From Endotrypanum monterogeii (lineage: Eukaryota; Euglenozoa; Kinetoplastea; Trypanosomatida; Trypanosomatidae), in NCBI GenBank assembly GCA_000333855.2, contig CM007327.1:344687-408686 (forward strand): a DNA stretch of 64,000 nt, given 5' to 3'. Positions 13,601 to 21,870 of this stretch are shown one piece after another. The number at the start of each line of letters is the position of its first letter. Positions within the stretch are counted from its first letter, which is position 1. The notes below the pieces were generated by a model. That model searched no databases and was not told the DNA's origin. It saw nothing but the letters and a program-made list of their open reading frames with translations. The position numbers and the translations under genes are program-made.

Positions 13601-16189
13601 CTTCTCGAGCACCACATCACTCATTTGCAGCCGGAGGAGGCAGGGGACGATGAGGAAACACATGGAGGCTCGCAAACGCCGATGTACAGGGGTCAGGGGG
13701 CGGGAGGGCAGGTTCCGCTGTCGGTGCCGAACCTGCAAAGCGCTCATCTGCACAATCCCAGCTCTCCTGCTGCACAGCGGCATAACAGCACCGCGGCGTC
13801 TGCAGATGGTACGTGCGATCGAGCAACGAATCATGTGTTAAGGCAGCCTTTCTCGTATGGCTCGATGGAGTCGAAGCTGCTGGCCATGCGCCCTCTCCTA
13901 TGTTTTTTGCTGGGCATTTCGTCGCCGGCGCAATTGCGGGCTCGACAACTGAGTTTGGAAGATCTTTTTTTTCTCCCGTTCCAGATGAGCAGCATGGCGT
14001 CACTTGAAGCATTCAACCCCCACTGCTATGATGTTGCCGTGGATGTTGCGATGTGCCGGCTGCGGCGGGAGCTCCTTGAGGAAGCCGAAGAGGGTGCCAC
14101 TGAAGCAGCAGCCTCTACTGGACAAGTCTTTCCAGACGAGCTCACCGCTGCCGTGGTGGAGGCTTCATCAACGATCTCACAACTAACTTCTCCTCGTGCA
14201 TTCCACGCCAAAACACGCCGCAGCTCTTCCGGTGCTGGTGCGGTACAACGCCGCCAAGGAGCCGGATACGATCCTTTGTGCCCCACGCGTCTGGCGAGCG
14301 TGTACAACTACCGCTTATCGTCCCTGGTGCAGGCCTGGTGCTATGACGCGGATCGGGAGCATTGCGGCGCACTCGGGGCCGCTGACTTCCCCGGGGCCGT
14401 GCGCCTGCTGGTGCACCGAGTAATGGAGGGTGTTTCACACTTGTCCAATGGCGCCCTTGGGGCGCGCTCGTCATGCAGCCATGACAATGCTGCACAGATG
14501 CAGAAGAACGCGACAACTGTGAACCCCTGTGCTAATGAAGGCACCCAAGGTACAGCGGCTCAGACAGGTGCTACACAGTCACTGTTGTCAAATACGTCGA
14601 TCATCGCTGACAGCGCTGCGCCAGTGGATGGGGAGTACTACCATGTCTGCCACGCTATGCATGTTGCAGAGGTGAGGACAGAGGCGCAGTGGGAGATCGA
14701 GGAGCTGAACATTGTCTATCAGCAACTGCAGGAATTGACGGAGGCGAAGGTGGTGCCGTCCACAACCACGCGCTCGCAGAGAGAGGCCCCTCCCTTCAGT
14801 CTGGGTGAGGACTTCTCCACACAGGGGCCGCGCGTGAACACTGCCGCTGTTTCTGCGGCGGTGAACAACCAGATGAAGCGCAGTCTTGTGGTGCAACTCT
14901 CCGCGCTGTCCAGCCGCATCGCAGCTACCTCCCTCTTAAGAAGTTTGCCCCTGAAGTTTCGACCTCCTCCCGCGAAGCCGGTGCCATCGCCATCGTATCC
15001 CAATCCAGACGATGGACTGGGTGGTGAATACGCAGCATTGCAGCTGACGTCTTTCCGCCAAACCGGTGCGCTCGGGTGGGTGAAGCAAATCCTCGACGAG
15101 CAGGCGGCGCAAGCCTTTCTGCAGCCGCTGCTCGTATGGCGACAACCCGCGTCGTTGCCGCCGTCACGGTTGTTGGGAAGCCCCTCTATTTTTTCGTTTC
15201 TCGATAAGCCGCTCGCGAATCACGAAATGCAGCACGACTCGACCCCATCATCCTGTACCAAGTCTGCAACAGTTGCTGAGGAGGCGTTACCGCTCCTCCC
15301 CACCAACACTCTTCCAACTGTTTTCTCGACGGAGGGTGATGGCCGACCCCAAACCCCACCTGTCGCGTGTTCTAAGGAAGATGGGGCAGCAGCATTCCTG
15401 ACGGAGGTGCCTCGCAATTTGAATGATGACAGTGTCAGTCTCTGTGCATCCTTGAGTACTCCTGAGCAGACAGCGCTTGATGTAGGCCATAGAGCCGCCG
15501 CGGCGAGTACCGTTGGGATCAGGACGTGTGAGTCCTCCCTGTCGTCCAGACTGCCATCTACCACAGACGAGTCGCTGCTATACAGCGCGGCGGCCCCTCC
15601 TTTCGCACAAAAGACGCAGGCGCTGTTGCGGGGGACGTCTGCGAGTGGCAGTGGAAGTTACGCCCAAAGCGTATACCGCCCCGACGACGCCCGTGCGCTG
15701 GAACCTAGTCGTGGTTGTCACGCAGTGGCCCCCCCTTCCAGGTATGGCAGACCCCCAGTCGCATTGCACTCCCAGCCAGGCCCATCGGGTTTCGATATGA
15801 CAGGTAGCCTGACCGATACACTCTTCCACAGCCACTCATCCCCCTCGCGTAGGCCGATGACACATCGCTTTGCTGCCTTGCGCCGGGCAAAGCTGGCCCG
15901 TACAGGTAGCGGTGGTGCCGTACCGCCCCAGCGGCGATCGGTAGCCAGGGGCTTGGTTGACCCGAGGGGCGGCGCAAACAGTCAGATGGCGGTTGCCTTC
16001 GCGCTCCCCGCTGGCGTAGCAACAGCTTCGGCTACTACAACGACGACTGCTCTGCCGTCCTCAACGGTCGGTGACATAGCTGGTGGGCGTGGCGGAGGGA
16101 AAGGGGGGAGGTTCCAACGAAGCAAAGCGGCGTCCACACAGTTCTTCACCTACTATTCGCTTCTTAACCAAGCCGCTACAACGAAGTAG
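4604..16189 (+). CDS. Giant WD40-repeat protein with EF-hand-like modules
   Basis: 3,861 residues from the first in-frame ATG (the frame is open upstream to 4541 but has no ATG). Residues 1-430 are Ser/Thr/Pro-rich. An EF-hand-like helix-loop-helix has its loop DAEQKGYVTWEA at about 827-838, but position 12 is Ala and position 5 is Lys, so calcium binding is doubtful. WD40-type blades follow, e.g. LLLGTRSGTIIAVDL (about 1170), LVVSSGLDGDVFTMRL (about 1296), LITIDVSGYVKVWSV (about 1472), SSADCRLWTLLTG (about 1625), LLVLYADGLVRVFSL (about 1993), TLYVGTSQGYIVSYL (about 2362) and YLCVGHANGAVTLWTPYA (about 2910). A second degenerate EF-like segment (YDADREHCGALGAADF) lies near 3246. Long Ser/Gly/Ala linkers separate the blades. 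EF-hand plus WD40 order recalls WDR49/WDR64-type ciliary proteins; that link is inference. The gene is certain, the function unknown. Confidence 0.8.
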   Translation: MFSSTATASSTLSGGTDTEAMELTQRATSDSSVTTTTRKVERGESTEPAPQPSVSLSQVPSLPGPIESSSARGRIASRGSSRLSTGATEVAGAVTQPASTLLSSVSHPLSPDRPSPPPAQSTTKIHKVSHRERGNASTTHSASHFREWSTNVALLDEVMDAPLFHIIPKNLDSTACTLPLPAGGTWTPSADVAAAATAGSNTSVCAVVPTPHVSPTIPDHANRADTLTPTGDTPQTLHKLEVRQLPPEDETLPSNVVPTPSILLIALADLEVLQKSFSAHILVTPLKEQLNDLKQLVGSSMRSELLHMHTESKMEELTSGEQRTSASYANERRAAGERETVTTSATEGHGSAGDAAAAALGTIQAHNAVVSAALRAAHGYLYGNEVLPVGVPPVHLQRARREWVAQYGSKYVQPRLQQSQRRQLKLWAQQQRVQQVISGKRVNPRSRAVATPDLNPAMTPVALCAALEPSYWREVMTDCPIPGPTSLTTAHLVSANVRSLTPGGNPVGGAFLSPTPGHSQSPSRPRPLARVGAPSSVHVAWDVDLYDDLALVVSVEQREGVVQQTNSLTSLDAKDTAESAPMGAAASPPLASTTADDAVPAPLAAKSSSSQLLGRGGELYNMQLTLPVFVYVVSRYLFIAQYSSYFPAGLFSRALIDPFYFPDASQCTPEYALRAAPALQQEARRVYASYTAQLADVHRCFPEGKRSTEVPLSPRDTFHLWELLCPPQRQDVSGRWRPLFWGQLTSAEEETLLADEYKSVMPGTQGTGGEGVVLQEPLMCYSYARAARQTYRRRLQQLAQHPTVLDEVSRLFMRCEDVAFQFFSTMDAEQKGYVTWEAFTNALIEEADVVDHRRKVSERAAHLTRSSASVFDRYVVEPLAPPLVRLGYTGNVFEVRHSHSLVMMEGSIDYAVCDGTQLGSVYQRFLVRPMEVLCDELEGDSYDASGQIISAAGSRHGAGGGGDSRAGGKRDVSLAASDEGYDASLRRRPWRNNQRPPRVYVRYEDGRRLQEVTALGLLQQLGRSSPTGAGAGKDEEGSEGDGEGDSNNAHRHQSSKLVCLEEVLLVEGVSPLVPLPVFVARGNDMLLRLYPTSRAVQSMPEAGVLRCTETVSSMEWAAGGSGECRSGSQGVTAPLDGVEPGNHSFSSSSTVLPPHRRMHHDRLSVQRQEYLLLGTRSGTIIAVDLYAALNNVPRLATLAGVYHDNGNIRGGCCYSFGKGTCDVSSNGGMSSTMSAPIGAVHGTSERIGSSSNAWAGYRAIAQRTYYGDVRSFAMHTRQVHRPGVLVSSVMAVASSGLVVSSGLDGDVFTMRLAYSTSWMSANGSQRTLRRGVAGNANANTDMCRPMVRIEVLSRLHVCDAGVRHAIPVPYLSLLAVHTVTNKVYLYHTSVLATAPVPVDGGRGNSASSQVSRAVSSTPLEPSEGSGVGASSGVDVSSLLSSAPLPRVELYDASAPHLRNIVSMMVVEELDQLITIDVSGYVKVWSVRQTQPITSFYALSPLNTAASGSLSGAGWGSSQSSAASAMAGGGSRTSAYSASNKLPSASLLRMTKNSIEAQVEGAEYRLQPCRSAAYNYARRQIFVMGSNNAAHCFFLGGHTSLRAHTEPLRVLLVDTTPQASGGPSRLISLSSADCRLWTLLTGTMILGIRVHSSEYMHLMDRRIASNVRGKSPTGGNSKDKQRPDSKGSRNNRHSGSSSQPNSATHLHRTLNSAFLASSSFSTVTTGERQRLLPPSVDDVIHAVLAGPQSGYRRPNRLLTKPHDAKTAGRSRRGGGRASSQLLSLAGPPQGNTAAPDNSSGGGDDDVNGLLMNMSRDDNVLMCDIRCACLGGSGQWISYALIQGDIRLHRCDSGRLLRTFTTTPPVTEDLVEAVMQYQYLFPSNTMAEVQHAPSTDLSTTRRDGAGSSAGGGSSSPVSTLPPRAQSPMTDLTPVSYAQAVALVLQQMLTSTSGATACSAVVTSASGASGDVSDQLGRNVHREPLQILYLDESQELLVLYADGLVRVFSLLSYSSAASRVIVSRTLVTRALKQVRAAVAALNRPASLVRHRPATGMGASGGRSTTPAAGSSEAFLAELLMTSGVTAADVLAGGAGEVDIQDEDGVASGSRVGWFSNASAAEVMPPASPASIAPPPMLTRPASIMQALIVSLPEYKIDPDVVLLATASPPLGLVCLVHASGLVTVLDTQSRGEADGAARMRMLSSTPGGMNDDTGASPDHVDNHTRKGRAEACVVAHVFMTTDEVTAVTFLGAYPCLVLADRHRHLSFHLMRGSSLLALLGEFAEELEKDLVASASRDGGETVAEAQKNATLSGLSSGDAGRGAGRKSSNSQPSLTSVWTVSIDDTCASQRALGHVTALTFDALYATLYVGTSQGYIVSYLVRRFLTAFQLAPVFLRGVSGVAVSTYATELQRGLATTAHSVSSPGSETSSGFLYNYLRLVFDLPPAALAWMREKSPSAVQKQYATSNSPALPSSTSPNFSPKDISNLFDVYRNHRNLSQQLGSHGTGKLRDSSGRGSIGGTHDATRSRGHVPCTSSEVLTAAAVLHDAVTRMATVASATPPRNRNSSSASAPPSQIPSWWTIPGGRKVLDYVARKYGCSPAWSGIRESTGSATFAHDTLSGAGPRPTSSGELELNEEGVMEVRKWVTTALTEQRFYMQGYTGDAASTRGTPQSSPLSKIISIDASGAQGGNLNPLCHHSLSTNGSDSTGRTPISAPIAARDALAGGTLRADTDLNPSTGDMGDATSLSEEAASQQMAEALVQEVREEILGGAVTATTLTTTSSATSFPHFIPEAITLPNSITDSWVECLFTRHPMCTTSRSPLCLLTTPAMLERARRERQDRRRRIAAATAAAAGGRGGIVDRVPEVLEWDAYVEGSLPDYLTDILNHPNQGLTLAERKALQQRSITVLKCRRNGYLCVGHANGAVTLWTPYACAQLENLCPSTSLVTTLSHLGASVKAQFQYAAERAKAQRQRSAYDKATSHEHGGAVGGVAHLKKRIFTMLLEHHITHLQPEEAGDDEETHGGSQTPMYRGQGAGGQVPLSVPNLQSAHLHNPSSPAAQRHNSTAASADGTCDRATNHVLRQPFSYGSMESKLLAMRPLLCFLLGISSPAQLRARQLSLEDLFFLPFQMSSMASLEAFNPHCYDVAVDVAMCRLRRELLEEAEEGATEAAASTGQVFPDELTAAVVEASSTISQLTSPRAFHAKTRRSSSGAGAVQRRQGAGYDPLCPTRLASVYNYRLSSLVQAWCYDADREHCGALGAADFPGAVRLLVHRVMEGVSHLSNGALGARSSCSHDNAAQMQKNATTVNPCANEGTQGTAAQTGATQSLLSNTSIIADSAAPVDGEYYHVCHAMHVAEVRTEAQWEIEELNIVYQQLQELTEAKVVPSTTTRSQREAPPFSLGEDFSTQGPRVNTAAVSAAVNNQMKRSLVVQLSALSSRIAATSLLRSLPLKFRPPPAKPVPSPSYPNPDDGLGGEYAALQLTSFRQTGALGWVKQILDEQAAQAFLQPLLVWRQPASLPPSRLLGSPSIFSFLDKPLANHEMQHDSTPSSCTKSATVAEEALPLLPTNTLPTVFSTEGDGRPQTPPVACSKEDGAAAFLTEVPRNLNDDSVSLCASLSTPEQTALDVGHRAAAASTVGIRTCESSLSSRLPSTTDESLLYSAAAPPFAQKTQALLRGTSASGSGSYAQSVYRPDDARALEPSRGCHAVAPPSRYGRPPVALHSQPGPSGFDMTGSLTDTLFHSHSSPSRRPMTHRFAALRRAKLARTGSGGAVPPQRRSVARGLVDPRGGANSQMAVAFALPAGVATASATTTTTALPSSTVGDIAGGRGGGKGGRFQRSKAASTQFFTYYSLLNQAATTK

Positions 16190-16630
16190 CGGTTAGGATG
16201 GATACTATTATGCACCGACACGTACCCAAAAACAACGCCGCTTTATCACGCTCCTCTCCTACCCCCCTTTCGCTTGTGTTTAACTGACGCTGTCGCCGGA
16301 CGCCCCCTCCGCCCCCCTTTTTCTTTGTCTTGGTATGTATCCATGCAGGTGCGGTCTTTCCTGTATTTATTTCACTTTCCCTCCTCCAAATACAAACACA
16401 CACACACACACGCAGCTGCACTCCACCTCATGTTTGATTGGGCTCTTCATGAGAAGATGCTTTGGTGGGGAGGAGCATAATCTAATCGATGTATATTATT
16501 TTTACTGCAAGCTCCGCGTGGCATAGGTATGCATGTGTGTCTGTCGTGTGTGTGCCCTCTTGTTGTGAGCAGTTTCCGTGCCAAGTGCATGTTTCATATG
16601 ATGTGATAGCTTCTGCAGAACATAATTATA

Positions 16631-16665
<35 letters not shown>

Positions 16666-17469
16666 TATAAATGACAAAGAGAGGTGCAATAATGATCTGA
16701 TACACAGGTAAGGAGAAAGAAGAGAAAAAAAATAAGGGCTGTAGGCGTGTGCTCGCGTATGCGCGTCCACTACGCGAAGCCCGCTTCAGAGGCCAATGGA
16801 AATTTCTGATTTGAAGCATCCCGTGCCAAAGCCTTGTGAGCTTCCTTCCCCCTGCCTCTCCTGGAGGCGGAGCGTGGGAAGGGAAGGGCAGGCTCCTATC
16901 GTTTGACTTTCTGAGGGGGAGCTGCAGACAAAGATGTCTGTGCTCCTCTCGGTGTCTCGATGAGCGAAGGGTATCCAGCATCAGAGTCTCGGTGGTCATT
17001 TGTCATGTCTTTCTCACGCTCTTTCCACTATGGCCGCCTCTTCAATCCCACTGGACGAACCCGCCCCCCCCCCCCCTCCGCACCGTCCCCTACATGTCAA
17101 CAAACTATACATGTATATATATATATATCTTTTCCCCCGTTTCCGTCTGGCTTTGTACAGAGCCCTCTTCTCCTTTTCTTGCTCCTCCAGACATCAACAA
17201 CAGCTGATCGAGCAGCAAAAGTATACACGGCAAACAACGCAAGGGTACCGTAGAAACCCAAAATCACATATATATTTATATATATATAAAGGGAGAAAAA
17301 TCCGCCCTCCCCTTTCTTTCTTTTTTCAAAAAAATATATTTATTTGTTGCATAGTTAGGACGTCTCGTGTCCTCTCATAGGGGAGCACCGGCAAAAAAAA
17401 AAAAACGTTAAAAAAGACAAACATAATAGATTGTACAGCGCAGCCAGTGTGCTAACCAGAGAGGCCGCG
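16190..17469 (+). other. Spacer with TA/CA runs
   Basis: No gene seen. It contains (CA)n at about 16397-16411, a (TA)n run at about 16635-16665, C-rich tract 17063-17076 and another pyrimidine tract at 17303-17327. The AG at 17353-17354 is a plausible splice acceptor for the next gene. Confidence 0.6.
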
Positions 17470-17940
17470 ATGAGTGCGCTTTCCCTGCGTCAACAAGAGC
17501 GTGCTGTGCAGGGAAGAGAAACTGTTGCTCCAACACGTACAGCTGTGCTACACCTTCGCGCCGCCCCCACCGCGGACGAGCTGGAGTTGGCGCAGAGACA
17601 TCAGAACCTGCATGTCACATGGAACCCTGAGGTTCGTGAGCCTATCAACCAACAAGTAAGCAAGTGCTGCTGCATCTTCCACAAGAAAAAGGTGTTTGGT
17701 GAGAGCAGTAGCGAAAGCAGTACAAGTAGCACTGACAGTAGCGACTGCGACGACGACAACTGCCAGGACGCTGGGAATAAGGATGTAGCCAGCTCCACTG
17801 CAGGCAGCAACAACAGGGCAGGTGCTGGTCACCAGGGTGTAGGTGTGCATGACTGCCGGGATCATCACCAGCGTCCCCCTCATGGGCAGCGGCCCAAGTG
17901 CACTGCGGAACACTGCTACTGTGGTACTCGCTTCCATTAA
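17470..17940 (+). CDS. Protein phosphatase 1 inhibitor, inhibitor-3/Ypi1 (PPP1R11) family
   Basis: A small 156-residue protein predicted to bind and regulate PP1 catalytic subunit. The family core is clear: LHVTWNPEV (HVTW in the position of the RVxF-type PP1 docking motif, KVEW in human inhibitor-3) followed by VSKCCCIFHKKKVFGESSSE, where the KCCCI-H-K-x-FGES block is the hallmark of the family. After it comes a Ser/Asp-rich acidic stretch, then a His/Cys-rich tail (HDCRDHHQRPPHG, CTAEHCYCGTRFH), as in other members with His/Cys-rich C-termini. The start chosen is the first ATG in frame; the frame is open upstream but has no ATG. The N-terminal half before HVTW is short and basic. Identification is confident; the phosphatase partner and process are not shown by the sequence. 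Confidence 0.88.
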   Translation: MSALSLRQQERAVQGRETVAPTRTAVLHLRAAPTADELELAQRHQNLHVTWNPEVREPINQQVSKCCCIFHKKKVFGESSSESSTSSTDSSDCDDDNCQDAGNKDVASSTAGSNNRAGAGHQGVGVHDCRDHHQRPPHGQRPKCTAEHCYCGTRFH

Positions 17941-19312
17941 GACAGAAAAAAGTCTGCAATACTGTGAGCTGGCGAAGGAAGGAAAAATATGTGTCTCATG
18001 AACAAATATATATTTTTTACTTGTCTGTTTTACTTTCGGCGTGAGGAATGAATCGTCTCGGATTTTTTCATGTTGTATTTTCTGAGCGCACTCTGCCCCC
18101 CCACTTACGCACGCACGCACACACACACGCTAAACATTCTATTAATCTTGCACGGTGCATACTGCTCACTACTGTTTTTTTTTTTTTGTTAGGACCGTTT
18201 GACTATGCACGTATTATATATATATATATATTTATCTGCTGTTTTTCCCCCTGCAATCGTCCTTTTCATTCTTGCACCATTTCTCTTTCTCAGTGTTTCA
18301 CGGGTTTATGGAGCCCTACTCGACTACTGTCTCCGCGTTCATGACCAGTAGATCGACACCATTCGGATCTTCAAGGCAGTTGTCACTCTTACCCTCACAC
18401 CTGCCGTGCGTCACACCCTCTTTTTCTTTTCACTCGTGTGTGATATATGACATGGATTGTGCGTGTGTGTGTGCGTGTGTGTTTTTACATTATATACGTG
18501 GCGACTGTGACCGGTGTAGAGAGATGCGACCGCTTTCTAAAGAAATTGTTTGTTGAGAAAAGGATAGAGTAGGGAGAGGGGGCAGGGTCTTCCTGTGGTC
18601 TGGGGTGTAGTGAAGAAGTGCGTCTGTATGTAGATGTATCCGTCACTCAAAAGGTAAATAAGTCATCCAGCTAGCTACCCTATTCCGCCCCACTCCACAT
18701 TCGTCATGTTCAGCACTGTCCCCCCCCTTCCTCCTCCCTCAGTGCTTTACACGTCTATTTCTCGCGTGTGTGTGTGTGTGTGTATACCTTCGCTCGCTTT
18801 TGGCTGATTGCGTTGTCATGAGTGTTACACTTGACCTACACACACCTACACTGCTGCTGCTCGCACACTTCCACCTCCCCCTGTGCATATTCAGCGATCA
18901 CTGGAGGCTTCCGGCGTCTCGTCTTCTGAGCGCGGCTCCCCCTCCCCCCCCCCACTCTATTCCTCCACCTACTCCACAGAAACCACACGTCCCTCTTCTC
19001 TTTCAGGGTTTGCGTGTCTTGTACATCCCTCACCACCATCGTTGCTTGCCACTGTGGTGTTCCTCTGTCGTAGGTCGCCTCCTTGACGTTACTCTTCCAC
19101 CTTCCCCGTCCTTTTTTTTTTTCAGTTGTTGTCGTCTCACGCTTCACCGTCTGTCCCTATCGCCTCCTGCAGTGAGGTTGCTTGTTGAGGTTCGCTTCTG
19201 AGCTCATCAGACTGTGTGGTGTGTGCTGCTCTAGTGCGTGCGGGCAGGTAATATCGAGGGAGCGCGAGTAAGCGCTATGGGGAATAGGACAGCGCGCTAT
19301 TCCTGACTGCGT

Positions 19313-19353
<41 letters not shown>

Positions 19354-19750
19354 GGGACAATTCACATCCGTACTTCTCTGACTTGTCGCCGCTTCTGAGG
19401 AGACAGTTGCTTCGCCTTCTGCTCACCACGCTATTTTGGGTGTTGGAAAAAAAACCAAAAAGGGGGGAGGGGGAAGGGGCGACTCGAGGACGAGGGAGAC
19501 TCGGAAAGAAAATACTCCGCATTCTATTAGCAGCTTCTGCCCTCACACGTCCCCTCACCCTTCAAGGCTGCTCCGCTAAGATCTCTGCGCAACGGTGGAC
19601 GGGAAGCACAACGGTTGAGCATCAAGGTTCGATAGGCACAAGAACTGCAATACCATCACCACCACCACCACCAAAGGCTCGACAAATTATAAGGGAAGGA
19701 GTAAGGCAGTGCTCACACACTGAAGCCCCTAGCGCCTTCTCAACGCACGA

Positions 19751-19810
19751 ACACACACACACACACCTATACATATATATATATATATGTATAGGTGTGT
19801 GTGTGTGTGT
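19751..19810. repeat. Perfect 60-bp palindrome (CA-TA-TG)
   Basis: Reading inward from both ends every base pairs. The (AC)n arm, the unique cctatac/gtatagg step and the (AT)n centre mirror each other around 19780/19781, giving 30-nt arms with no required loop. It lies about 290 bp upstream of the pseudokinase start. Confidence 0.9.
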
Positions 19811-20020
19811 GTGCTTGTATAGAGAGTAGGGCACACGAGTCGCAGCGGCAATAGCGCCGTGCCTACGAGTTTGTCGGCATCATCTCATGTGATTCGACTT
19901 TTTGGTGGGTTGTTTTGTTTGTTCACAGTCAATTTATATTTCTTTTTTTTTTCCTCTGAGGGAGACAGCGCTATTTCCATCCCCATTGTTTGGCTCTTTT
20001 ATAATTATTTTATTGTATTT

Positions 20021-20035
20021 GTTTTTTTCCCCCAG
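20021..20035 (+). promoter_or_regulatory. Predicted spliced-leader acceptor for the pseudokinase gene
   Basis: A T/C tract (gtttttttcccccag) ends in AG at 20034-20035, 61 nt before the ATG. No other strong tract-AG combination lies between it and the start. Confidence 0.65.
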
Positions 20036-20096
20036 GGAGGAGGTGAGGCGAGGCGGCCTGGTGCTGAGAGGTCTGTGGCAATCCTTCAGCGTATAA

Positions 20097-21521
20097 ATGA
20101 AGGCGCAGCCAAAGCAAGTGGGCCGGTACGTCTTGACGGAGGTCGGCCGCGAGGAGAACTACATTATCCTGGAAGGCAGCGAAACCGCGAATCCCACTCG
20201 ACAGGTGCGCGTGAAGGCATTCTTCAAGGACCGTGTTGCACAGGAAAGTATCAGCACTCGCATAAACATCGAAGAGGTTGTGTTGGGCCGCAGTGCGGCA
20301 TACCTGCGAGCGCGCTATCTCGCTCTTCATCAAGAGGAGGGCAAGGCTGCGCTCCTTCGTAATGACAGCGTACCCGAGCTGGAGAACTCGGTCGTATTGG
20401 GCAGCACCATCTCCCATAGTTCTGCTGTGCAGACGGTCGTTATCAGCGACGAGGATTTGCCGTTTGAGGTTCAATGCTCCCGACATCTGCTTCTTATACA
20501 CGACAAGATGCAGAGCGCCTCCAAAATATTTCTTATACGCGATCTCCTAACCTGCAGCATTCATAGCGTCCTCGCCCAGGGGCGACTACCGGAGGAGAGA
20601 GCATATTTTTATTTCTTTCAGCTCATGATGGCCGTACACTTCCTCCACCTGCACCACGTGGTGCACCGCAGCATCAGCACCGAGCACATGTACCTGACCA
20701 ACTCTGGTGCACAGGTACGGCTAGGGGGAATGAGCGGATGCATTCGAGAGGAATATGAATGCGATATCGACAGTGCGACACACGAAGCACCGCAGCAGCA
20801 GCAGCAGGGGCAGCAGGGGCAGCAGGGGCAGCAGGGGCAGAAGCATCAACATATCCGGGGCAGCACCCCTCAACCGGGGTCTTTTGGCATATGCAGTAAC
20901 TGTCATCGTGATGTCGCAATTGTCGCTCAGGCTCCAGACGCGGTGGTCGATCGCAGCTCAGCGAGCGCGACTGACCCCACGGCGTCTAGTGATGATGCTG
21001 CCCTGCCGTTGAGCACACTTTTTACGACGTGTCGGCACTGTGGCGTGTACCAGAGCCGCCTTCAGGTTCTACAGACTTCTTGGGGCACGCCGGCCTACCT
21101 CGCTCCGGAGACGCTGGAATACCAGCCACCGAGTTCACTCATGAGCACCGGATCGCAGTTCTCGGCGGCAGCAACTTCTTCGGAATGGAAGCCGGAGCGC
21201 ATTACCGACAACCAAGCTCTCGACATCTGGGCTTGTGGTGTTGTGCTGTATCACATGCTCACCGCGTCCTTACCATTCGATCGACTAGCACAGGGCGGGA
21301 CCATACTGCCGCCGAGATCGACGCGTACGCCACAAGAGGTGTATGACATGTGCTGTCGTATTGTTGCAGTGAACTATCAGATCCCTGCGTACCTTTCCGT
21401 CACCTCCCGGGAGCTGATTGAGTGGATGCTGCGTAGGGACCCCCAAATGCGGCCGAGCGCGCTAGAGATTCTGCAGCATCCAGCTCTCGCAGGGGCGCGC
21501 AACTCGGTTCTGCAAACGTGA
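20097..21521 (+). CDS. Predicted pseudokinase with CxxC-bearing activation-segment insert
   Basis: 474 residues with a protein-kinase fold outline but lost catalytic residues. No GxGxxG loop is visible near the N-terminus (YVLTEVGREENYIILEG). VRVK may keep the beta-3 lysine (K40). The HRD loop reads VHRSISTEHMYL, so the catalytic Asp is Ser192 and the following Asn is missing. DFG is replaced by GMS (about 211-213) in VRLGGMSG. The APE region (SWGTPAYLAPETLEYQ) and the helix-F motif (DIWACGVVLYHML) are intact. Between DFG and APE lies a long insert holding a Gln/Gly repeat (about residues 233-248) and two CxxC pairs, C266/C269 and C312/C315, which could bind one zinc. The C-lobe ends at RRDPQMRPSALEILQHP, matching subdomain XI. 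A regulatory or scaffold role is inferred; zinc binding is a guess. Confidence 0.82.
   Translation: MKAQPKQVGRYVLTEVGREENYIILEGSETANPTRQVRVKAFFKDRVAQESISTRINIEEVVLGRSAAYLRARYLALHQEEGKAALLRNDSVPELENSVVLGSTISHSSAVQTVVISDEDLPFEVQCSRHLLLIHDKMQSASKIFLIRDLLTCSIHSVLAQGRLPEERAYFYFFQLMMAVHFLHLHHVVHRSISTEHMYLTNSGAQVRLGGMSGCIREEYECDIDSATHEAPQQQQQGQQGQQGQQGQKHQHIRGSTPQPGSFGICSNCHRDVAIVAQAPDAVVDRSSASATDPTASSDDAALPLSTLFTTCRHCGVYQSRLQVLQTSWGTPAYLAPETLEYQPPSSLMSTGSQFSAAATSSEWKPERITDNQALDIWACGVVLYHMLTASLPFDRLAQGGTILPPRSTRTPQEVYDMCCRIVAVNYQIPAYLSVTSRELIEWMLRRDPQMRPSALEILQHPALAGARNSVLQT
20792..20840 (+). repeat. 9-bp coding minisatellite (Gln-Gln-Gly)
   Basis: cagcaggggcagcagggg-type 9-bp units repeat about four times after a short CAG run, encoding QQQQGQQGQQGQQGQ. 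It is in frame inside the pseudokinase insert and likely length-variable. Confidence 0.85.
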
Positions 21522-21838
21522 GCGCCTCTATGTTTCTTTTTTTGAGGGGTGTGGGAGGGAAGGGAAGGGGGACATCCTCTTCTTGTGTGTCCAGGCGCAC
21601 CTCTTTGTTCAACGATAGGCTGTCATGTCGTAGCCAGGGTCACAACCCTGTGCCAGATGAGTGGTAAGAGAGGGGGGGGGGGAGGGGCGAAGGACCAACT
21701 TCAAGACGTGAGTGACTGATCCTATTCGTTGTTTGGCCCCTTTTCGAATGTTTCCCCCTTTTCACTTGTATTTTCTTCTTTCCCCCCTATCCTCTTCGTT
21801 TCCGTCCACGCGATTCCACTGGACTGCATATGTATATG

Positions 21839-21870
<32 letters not shown>

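Larger units (their letters stand above)
17941..20096 (+). other. Spacer with long CA tract and a perfect TA/CA palindrome
   Basis: No gene supported. It has (TA)n near 18215-18231, (TG)n near 18767-18782, a 40-nt (CA)n at 19311-19350 and the 60-bp palindrome annotated separately. Open frames in it encode low-complexity His/Thr or Leu/Ser runs. Confidence 0.65.

Noticed and set aside
17401..20096. Mobile element or retroposon remnant
   Set aside because: I saw no reverse transcriptase, transposase, long poly-A tail with target duplication or other element hallmark in any spacer.
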